Of a stretch of DNA of 64,000 bases, positions 58,629 through 64,000 are shown piece by piece. This stretch comes from Desulfosarcina ovata subsp. ovata (lineage in GTDB: Bacteria; Desulfobacterota; Desulfobacteria; Desulfobacterales; Desulfosarcinaceae), in NCBI RefSeq assembly GCF_009689005.1, contig NZ_AP021879.1, positions 5,014,652-5,078,651 of the forward strand, written 5' to 3'. Every line of letters starts with the position of its first letter. Within the stretch, counting starts at the first letter, position 1. The notes under the pieces were generated by a model that did no database searches, was not told where the DNA came from, and worked only from the letters and a program-made list of their open reading frames with translations. Both the position numbers and the translations under genes were made by a program.

Positions 58629-58753
58629 TAGACAATATGGTTGAACGTTAGCCACCGCGGCAATAAAAAGGCCTGCCAAACCTTGAAAACGTGGGTTATA
58701 GTAAGCGTTCGTTAACAACCCTAACTACAGAGCCAAAATCAAGGAGGCAGGCC

Positions 58754-59872
58754 GTGAAAAAGATTGTAAAGTATGTTGGTTTGGATGTCCACAAAGATTC
58801 GATTACCATTGCTATCGCCGATGAAGGACGTGACGGAAACGTTCGAGTGTATGGAAAAATCAGCAACGACCTGGGGCAGATTGATAACGTCATGCGAAAA
58901 CTGATTTCACAAAACGCCGAATTGCATTGTGTTTATGAAGCAGGTCCATGCGGATATCCAATCTACAGGCATTTAACAAGCAAGGGAATCGATTGCGTTG
59001 TCGTTGCTCCGGCGCTGATCCCCAAAAAAACCGGTGATCGGGTTAAAAACGATCGCCGAGATGCAACCCACCTGGCGACGCTCCACCGTTCCGGAGAACT
59101 GACGCCGGTGTATGTCCCCGATCAGGCCGATGAAGCACTTCGTGACCTGGTACGTGCACGAAAAGACATCCAAATATCGCTCCGCAAAGTCAAACAACAG
59201 ATCAATGCCTTTTTATTGCGACAAGGGATCAATTATCCAGGTAAAAGCAAATGGAGTAAAGCGCATTTAAATTGGCTGGCGGATCTGAAGATGCCGCATC
59301 CGGCCCAGCACATTGCCCTTACCGAATACCTGGACGCCATGGGAGACCATGAGGCCCGCGTTAAGCGCATCGAAAAAGCGATTGAGCAATGTTGCCAAAC
59401 CAGTCGATTGCTTCCGGTTATCGAGGCTCTGCAAGCGCTCAGGGGGATTTCTTTGCTCAGCGCGGTGACCGTCGTCGCTGAACTGGGGGATCTGAGCCGT
59501 TTCGATACGCCGGCACAGCTGATGGCCTATTTGGGTCTGATCCCATCGGAGCATTCAAGCGGTGGCACCATCAAAAAAGGCCCCATTACCAAAACCGGCA
59601 ATACCCATGCCCGCAGGACGTTGATCGAATCGGCTCAGGCCTATCGTATGCCGGCCCGGAAAAGTAAGGCGATCCGTAAACGCCAGGAAGGCTTGCCGGA
59701 CGATGTTTTGGATATTGCCTGGAATGCACAGCTACGACTATGCCACCGCTACCGCAGGTTGATTGCAAAGGGCAAAAACCATAACGTGGTCATCACCGCG
59801 ATTGCACGCGAGTTGGCCGGTTTCATCTGGGCCATTGCCCGGGCTGTTCCAATCGTGGCCGCTGAAAGATGA
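58754..59872 (+). CDS. IS110/IS1111-family transposase (DEDD recombinase)
   Basis: The 372-aa protein has the DEDD RuvC-like N-terminal domain: Asp in YVGLDVHKDSITIAI, Glu in CVYEAGPCGYPIYRH, Asp pair in VKNDRRDATHLATLHR. The C-terminal Tnp domain has RGISLLSAVTVVAELGDLS, FDTPAQLMAYLGLIPSEHS and GNTHARRTLIESAQAYR, with the conserved serine. GTG 58754 follows AAGGAGGCAGGCC. The frame is intact, so the recombinase is probably functional. This class works with an RNA guide to pick target and donor. Confidence 0.92.
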   Translation: MKKIVKYVGLDVHKDSITIAIADEGRDGNVRVYGKISNDLGQIDNVMRKLISQNAELHCVYEAGPCGYPIYRHLTSKGIDCVVVAPALIPKKTGDRVKNDRRDATHLATLHRSGELTPVYVPDQADEALRDLVRARKDIQISLRKVKQQINAFLLRQGINYPGKSKWSKAHLNWLADLKMPHPAQHIALTEYLDAMGDHEARVKRIEKAIEQCCQTSRLLPVIEALQALRGISLLSAVTVVAELGDLSRFDTPAQLMAYLGLIPSEHSSGGTIKKGPITKTGNTHARRTLIESAQAYRMPARKSKAIRKRQEGLPDDVLDIAWNAQLRLCHRYRRLIAKGKNHNVVITAIARELAGFIWAIARAVPIVAAER

Positions 59873-59880
59873 TTTGTTAT

Positions 59881-59965
59881 AGCGTGGAAACCCAGGCCTA
59901 TCAAGGCCAAGCCCTAAAGGGTGCTCCCTAAGGTCGCAGCCTTGACAGCCCTGACTTTCCACGCT
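59881..59965 (+). ncRNA. Strong stem-loop in the 3' end of the IS: candidate bridge RNA segment
   Basis: Eight bases after the transposase stop AGCGTGGAAA (59881-59890) pairs with TTTCCACGCT (59956-59965). Inside, CAGG (59893-59896) pairs with CCTG (59950-59953) and TCAAGGC (59901-59907) pairs with GCCTTGA (59939-59945). The nested stems with internal loops and the position match the bridge RNA location reported for the IS1111 group (3' to the transposase). The rest of 59966-60377 has no gene and may extend the RNA. That it is transcribed is not shown. Confidence 0.6.
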
Positions 59966-60389
59966 GGGTGGGAATTAGCGACGGCGAGAGAAGCGCGACT
60001 GTTGCTCCGGCTCAAGAAGCTGGATAAGTACTTCTCTATAATCGATGATGCAAATAGAAAAAGAACTTATTGATTTTAAAAATGCTCAAGAAAGGATCGG
60101 CTTTATCAAAGAACAAATATAGCCATCGAGCTTTTGGATAGGGGCGCGGTCGCGGTTTGGAGAACCCTCGAAAAAGCTATCGGAATAGGCCTTCAGGCCG
60201 AAACTCCCGTCTTTAGACCGAGGCAGCTCCACGACGAAGCCTAGTCAGGCGGTATCCAACCCGCGAATATCAGAGTGCTCTACCGTCGTTATTGCAGACC
60301 CCGCCTCTATCCAAACGCTCGATGAAAATTATTGGCCCAAGTTTTTTGGGTATGGATAGGTTTTTCTCTTGACAAGTGTTCAACCATAT

Positions 60390-60443
60390 CAGCTTCGTGA
60401 CGTCCTTGATGGCGTGCTTCGATAAAATGACTGACCAGGTCAC
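60390..60443 (-). pseudogene. N-terminal 18 codons of the split Txe/YoeB-type toxin
   Basis: GTG 60443 overlaps the antitoxin stop (GTGA), and reads MTWSVILSKHAIKDVTKL, the usual start of Txe/YoeB-type toxins, up to CTG 60390-60392 where the IS begins. It joins in frame with the part at 58628 downward. Confidence 0.8.
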
Positions 60444-60631
60444 CAGTCGATCTCGCTTAAAGGCGTGCCTTTCTCCAACGGTTCATCGGCGGCATCGTGG
60501 ATGCTTTGGACAAGACCAGGGATGCGGTTCAAATAGAGGGTTTCTTCGATGGCCTGCCAGTCATCTTCGCCGATAACGACAAAATCACTGCCGTTTCTGC
60601 GTTTCACTTTCAACACTTCATGTTCGTCTAA
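60440..60631 (-). pseudogene. YefM-type antitoxin, 5'-truncated
   Basis: The frame reads EHEVLKVKRRNGSDFVVIGE, then DDWQAIEETLYLNRIPGLVQ and ends PLSEIDW. This is the body and tail of a YefM antitoxin (RRNGxDxVVxSEEEYxALEETLYL). A stop codon precedes it directly at 60632-60634, and the usual first 20 or so residues are missing. It partners the split toxin that begins at its stop codon. Confidence 0.8.
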
Positions 60632-60655
60632 TTAATAAAATTCCCGATTCTAAGT

Positions 60656-61204
60656 ATGATGCGAAACTCGACAGGCGTCATGGCTCCTATCCTGCTATGG
60701 TCGCCTGGCAACCGTTTCGTGGATTCGCTTTTGCTGGGATCGGCCGTGCTGGTGGTCTTTGGCTTTGTGGACGACATCAGGGCGATGGGCTACAAAGGCA
60801 AACTGGCCGGCCAGCTGATCGCGGCCCTGATCGTATTGCGCTACGGCGGACTAAACATTACCTGTTTGGGGGACTGTCTGCCCGGCGGCGCTTTGCCGCA
60901 GTGGGCATCCCTTCCGCTGACGCTGTTGGTTATCGTCAGGGTCACCAATGCCATCAATCTCTCCGACGACCTGGATGGTCTGGCCGACGGTATCTCCATG
61001 ATGATCTTCATCTGTTCTGGCGTTCTGGCTGGCTTATCAGAACGGTATGCTCGATCTGGCGTTGCTTTCAGTGGCCGTCGTGGACGCTATTTTCGGGTTC
61101 CTGCGATTCAACGCCCATCCGGCCATCATCTTCATGGGGGACGCACTCAAAGGAAGAGACCGATCGGCTACGGTCTGAGCTGGATGAACTGTAAAGGATC
61201 GTAG
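60656..61204 (+). pseudogene. WecA/MraY-type glycosyl-1-phosphate transferase fragment
   Basis: The frame has VVFGFVDDIRAMGYKGKLAG and VRVTNAINLSDDLDGLADGI, hallmark parts of polyprenyl-phosphate glycosyl-1-phosphate transferases, which start O-antigen or enterobacterial common antigen. The N-terminal membrane helices are missing. Near 61015-61035 the frame shifts, and the next WecA part (LLSVAVVDAIFGFLRFNAHP, FMGDA) is read in another frame. After that comes a foreign tail. The gene is dead as written. Confidence 0.75.
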
Positions 61205-61205
61205 C

Positions 61206-61355
61206 ATGAATTTCATCGTGGTTGTGGGCGCTGGCCAGACCCGTCAGCAGGATCTGAAAAAAGCCCTCGAAATGCTTCCCAAGGAAAAGAACGCCGGCTT
61301 TGTGCGCAACCGCTATAAGGGGGCCACACGGCTTTACAATTGGTATGGGAAATGA
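61206..61355 (+). pseudogene. C-terminal fragment of a capsular tyrosine autokinase (Wzc/CapB-like)
   Basis: The 49-codon frame MNFIVVVGAGQTRQQDLKKA ... LEMLPKEKNAGFVRNRY, ending TRLYNWYGK, resembles the last 50 residues of BY-kinases (IVLVVxAGKT..DVKKALELL...VVLNR...YYYGYG). Just before it a tail EETDRLRSELDEL ends in a stop. The fragments of wecA-type and kinase genes lie side by side, a sign of deletion within an exopolysaccharide cluster. A stand-alone small gene is less likely. Confidence 0.5.
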
Positions 61356-61386
61356 GGCCCCATTCGTATTGGTCGGTTTTCCGCAA

Positions 61387-61419
61387 CAGGCGAGGCTGTT
61401 CCTATGATAGCCTCGCCTG
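61387..61419 (+). terminator. Perfect 11-bp hairpin, terminator-like
   Basis: CAGGCGAGGCT (61387-61397) pairs with AGCCTCGCCTG (61409-61419), followed by a T-rich stretch (CTTTGTCTTT). It follows the kinase fragment by 32 bp. Confidence 0.6.
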
Positions 61420-61442
61420 CTTTGTCTTTGGAAATGGAAAAT

Positions 61443-61482
61443 AAAAAAGGGGCAAGGCCCACGCTGAAGCAGGGCTTGCCCC
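61443..61482 (-). terminator. Hairpin with T-run on the minus strand
   Basis: GGGGCAAGGCCC (61449-61460) pairs with GGGCTTGCCCC (61472-61482) with one bulge. Six A precede it on the plus strand (61443-61448), so the T-run follows on the minus strand. Minus-strand transcription from the tRNA-Pro side would stop here. Confidence 0.55.
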
Positions 61483-61690
61483 ATAATTGGATAGGCAGGT
61501 TCAGGTCAGCTCAGCATAAACAGGTCAGGTCAGTGTCGCTATCCGTTAACGTTAATATCGGTAACTGCTCGGATAAATCAAATCGAAAATACTAATTAAT
61601 CGAATAGATTTTACGACGAGTTCCGGACGCTGAGGCCGTTTTTCAATAAGGACCGAAAAATCGTCCCGAGTTCGTCCCTGCAGAAAAAAC

Positions 61691-61735
61691 ACAAAAAACG
61701 GGAATTTGGCCGAATGGCTAAATTCCCGTTTTTAT
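61691..61735 (-). terminator. Strong terminator downstream of tRNA-Pro
   Basis: AACGGGAATTT (61697-61707) pairs with AAATTCCCGTT (61720-61730). A-runs on the left and T-runs on the right make it usable on both strands. It lies 11 bp beyond the tRNA-Pro 3' end. Confidence 0.85.
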
Positions 61736-61745
61736 TTTCTATCAT

Positions 61746-61822
<77 letters not shown>

Positions 61823-62010
61823 ATTTTGCATGCCCTCATACCACTGTTTATTTTGACGTGCAAGCGCTGAATGGATAAGTTGAAATGCTTGACAGATACG
61901 ATGATGGATATTAATTTTTTCATTTGATTTTTTTACAGAGTTTAGTTTATTTGCAAACGATGTCAAGTTGCGGAATGCATCTTGGTCAAAATGGCATTCG
62001 GTAAAGATTT

Positions 62011-62097
62011 GCGAGAGTGGCGGAATTGGTAGACGCACTGGACTTAGGATCCAGCTCTGGCGACAGAGTGGGAGTTCAAGTCTCCCCTCTCGCACCA
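62011..62097 (+). tRNA. tRNA-Leu (UAG anticodon)
   Basis: The 87-nt sequence starts GCGAGAGTGGCGGAATTGGT, has anticodon loop CTTAGGA (anticodon UAG), a long class II variable arm, T arm GGAGTTCAAGTCTCC, and an encoded CCA. It reads away from tRNA-Pro. Confidence 0.96.
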
Positions 62098-62356
62098 AGT
62101 TTCATCCCGGCATCGCTTTTGGTTTGGCGGGGCGGACCGGTCGACCCTGCGTCGTTGACGCAATCCGGTCCGCATTGACCGTGGGCGATGACTACCGGTC
62201 ATTGCAAGTCGATATGATAACCGGGATTTGTCAAAGGAGCCCTGATGCTTGTTGCGTCAGGGCGCTTAATTTTTTACCTGAATCGAGCCGTATATGGCGT
62301 CGGTCGGCGGCAACCACGCCGGAAGGTGGGCAGCTTCAGGGCTAGAAAGGAAAATT

Positions 62357-63679
62357 ATGAAGGTTACCGTTGAAGATCGCAGCTCCGTAAAAAAGGTCAT
62401 GCACATCGAAATCCCCGAGGCGGATGTGACCCGAGAACTGGATGATGCCTACAAAACACTGAAAAAAAATGCCAAGGTAAAGGGGTTCCGTCCCGGAAAA
62501 ACGCCGCGTGGGGTGCTCGAGCGACTTTATAAAAAGGACGTTCATGCCGATGTGGTTTCTAAGTTGATTCAGGATGCCTACGTGGAGGCGCTGACCGAGA
62601 CCGAACTCAAGGTCGTCGGGTCGCCTGTTGTGGATCCACCCGAATTGGTCCCCAAGGCGGATTATTGTTTTGATGCAGAGGTAGAAGTTCATCCAGAAAT
62701 CGCCGATATCGACTTTCATGGCCTGAAATTGACCAAGACGCTTTACCAGGCCAGCGATGAAGAGGTGGACCTTCAGATAAAAATGATGCAGAAAAACTTG
62801 GCCAAGCGGGAACCGATCGAAGAGACTCGGCCTGCCCAGACCGGTGATTTTGTGCAGGTGGATTACGAGGGGTTTAAAGACGGCAAACCGTTCGATGAGA
62901 CCAAAAAAACCGAAAATTTCGTGATCAAACTTGGCGACGGGCACATTAGCGAAGATTTTGATAACGGCGTCGTGGGAATGAATCCTGGTGAAGAGAAAGA
63001 TATCACCGTCAATTTCCCAGAGGACTATTTCAACAAAAAGCTGGCCGGTCATACCGTGGATTTCAAGGTTAAACTCAACGAGATCCGTAAGGAGGTGCTG
63101 CCGGAGATTGACGATGAAATGGCCAAACAGCTGGGCCCCTTCACCACCATGGATGAAGTTCGCCAGAAGATTATGGAAAATCTGAAAGAGGGATACGATA
63201 AGCGTACCGAACAGGAACTCAACGAGCAGATTTTCAGTCAGATTCTGGAAAAAACCGAATTTGAAGTTCCCGATGTGATGGTCGATTATGAACTCAATCA
63301 AATCATTGCCGAAGCGGAGCGGTCTTTTTCATACCACAACAAAACCTTTGAAGAGGCCGGTATTTCCAAGGAAAGCTTGGCCGAACAATATCGTGAGACG
63401 GCTGAAAAACAGGTCCGCCGGCAACTGATTCTGGGGAAAATTATCGAGCAGGAAAAGATGGAACTCGCCGACGAGGAACTGGAAAAAGGCTTCTCCGAAA
63501 TGGCCGCTGCTTACAACCAGCCGGTGGATGTGGTCAAGGGCCTCTATGAAAACAGCGATGATAAGCTTGCGCTTTTTACACACGCTTTACTTGAAAAGCA
63601 GGCGATTAAGCTTATAATGGAAAGGAATGATATCGAATCCGTGGAGCCGGAAAAGGAAACCACAAATGCTTCAGAATAG
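62357..63679 (+). CDS. tig: Trigger factor
   Basis: The 440-aa protein has the N-terminal ribosome-binding domain with GFRPGKTPRGVLERLYKKDV, a FKBP-type PPIase domain (TGDFVQVDYEGFKDGKPFDE ... GMNPGEEKDITVNFPEDY) and a helical C-terminal chaperone part. It binds nascent chains at the ribosome exit. ATG 62357 (MKVTVEDRSSVKKVMHIEIP) is preceded by GAAAGG. The start of clpP follows, the usual tig-clpP order. Confidence 0.96.
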   Translation: MKVTVEDRSSVKKVMHIEIPEADVTRELDDAYKTLKKNAKVKGFRPGKTPRGVLERLYKKDVHADVVSKLIQDAYVEALTETELKVVGSPVVDPPELVPKADYCFDAEVEVHPEIADIDFHGLKLTKTLYQASDEEVDLQIKMMQKNLAKREPIEETRPAQTGDFVQVDYEGFKDGKPFDETKKTENFVIKLGDGHISEDFDNGVVGMNPGEEKDITVNFPEDYFNKKLAGHTVDFKVKLNEIRKEVLPEIDDEMAKQLGPFTTMDEVRQKIMENLKEGYDKRTEQELNEQIFSQILEKTEFEVPDVMVDYELNQIIAEAERSFSYHNKTFEEAGISKESLAEQYRETAEKQVRRQLILGKIIEQEKMELADEELEKGFSEMAAAYNQPVDVVKGLYENSDDKLALFTHALLEKQAIKLIMERNDIESVEPEKETTNASE

Positions 63680-63826
63680 GGTATCTGCCAAGTCTCAAGA
63701 TTTTGTGCCGAGACGCGGCGGCTTCTGTTGAAACCATATTTGGCGGCGTGTTAGCGGATCGAACCGGTGCGATTTCGGGCATGCACCTTCACCGGAAAAC
63801 TTGAGCGATGTAAAGGAGATAAGAGC

Positions 63827-64000
63827 GTGGCATTAATTCCGATGGTCATCGACCAAACCAGCAGGGGGGAACGGGCATACGACATCTATTCGCGGCTCCT
63901 GAAAGATCGGATTATTTTTTTGGGGACCGCGATCAATGACGATGTGGCCAATCTGCTGATCGCCCAGATGCTTTTCCTTGAATCAGAGGATCCGGAAAAG
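63827..64000 (+). CDS. clpP: ATP-dependent Clp protease proteolytic subunit, N-terminal part
   Basis: The 58 codons in the window read LIPMVIDQTSRGERAYDIYS, RLLKDRIIFLGTAINDDVAN and LLIAQMLFLESEDPEK, the conserved ClpP start. The GTG at 63827 follows TAAAGGAGATAAGAGC. The serine and histidine sites are off the right edge. It pairs with trigger factor upstream. Confidence 0.95.
   Translation, partial: MALIPMVIDQTSRGERAYDIYSRLLKDRIIFLGTAINDDVANLLIAQMLFLESEDPEK

Larger units (their letters stand above)
58629..60389 (+). mobile_element. IS110-family (IS1111-like) insertion sequence
   Basis: The element is bounded by short inverted repeats ATATGGTTGAAC (58635-58646) and GTTCAACCATAT (60378-60389). 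Six bases (TAGACA) lie outside the left repeat and up to a few outside the right one, judged by rejoining the split toxin gene at KDVTKL and KHSGL. Such asymmetric subterminal repeats without target duplication are typical of the IS1111 group. One transposase gene occupies 58754-59872; about 0.5 kb of non-coding DNA follows it, where IS1111 elements are known to encode the bridge RNA. The exact tips are uncertain by a few bases. Confidence 0.85.

Noticed and set aside
59985..60245. Short readable frames downstream of the IS110 transposase (for example LRLKKLDKYFSIIDDANRKR)
   Set aside because: They are short, in different frames, and lie in the IS non-coding end; RNA structure is a better explanation.

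Overview
The window looks like a chromosome segment from a Gram-negative, anaerobic Desulfobacterota bacterium, most likely a sulfate reducer of the Desulfosarcina/Desulfobacteraceae type. The pointers are a periplasmic tetrahaem cytochrome c3-like protein, two sigma-54 (NtrC-type) two-component pairs, several large multi-domain sensor proteins, a PBP1B-type peptidoglycan synthase, outer-membrane lipid genes and moderately high GC. Genus assignment is inference.

Layout. Positions 1-16600 hold a C45 acyltransferase and a glutamine synthetase homologue (minus), a hybrid kinase/NtrC regulator pair behind a good sigma-54 promoter, a DUF4388/DUF1566 membrane protein, cytochrome c3, a TetR regulator, an RNase II/R exonuclease, HU, a FapA-like protein, a gamma-carbonic anhydrase and a stand-alone NFACT-R protein. 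Positions 16700-29420 hold a secreted hypothetical, an NMT1-type ABC importer, a ydbH-ynbE-ydbL type operon for inner-to-outer membrane lipid transport with an extra 42-aa leader gene, an alpha/beta hydrolase, an MscS channel, an LUD protein, and a STAS plus SpoIIE-phosphatase partner-switching pair. Positions 29500-41000 hold a SWIM-SNF2 helicase broken by a G10 tract, a complete IS4/ISNCY-like insertion sequence with 14-bp inverted repeats and a 9-bp target duplication, ubiX, a hydrolase, asd, a solitary DruA-like (DUF4338) gene, a transglutaminase-like protein and a nitrilase-family amidohydrolase. Positions 41100-56400 hold a substrate-binding protein/Ser-Thr kinase-WD40/GNAT operon, a chemoreceptor, a second NtrC regulator/hybrid kinase operon, and a lipoprotein-PBP1B pair.

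Positions 56900-61700 are accessory and partly decayed. They contain an intact Phd-PIN toxin-antitoxin pair with a palindromic operator, a gene with an in-frame TAG, an IS110 element of the IS1111 type that has split a yefM-txe type toxin gene and carries a strongly folded 3' non-coding end (a candidate bridge RNA), and fragments of exopolysaccharide genes. tRNA-Pro(UGG), tRNA-Leu(UAG), trigger factor and the start of clpP return to conserved core.

The most notable observations are the IS1111-like element whose insertion into the toxin gene can be reconstructed almost to the base, the SWIM-SNF2 split at a homopolymer, the kinase-WD40 operon, the possible TAG recoding or nonsense mutation, and the divergent sigma-54-like promoters between the glutamine synthetase gene and the kinase gene. 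All functional calls are from reading the translations; no database search was run.
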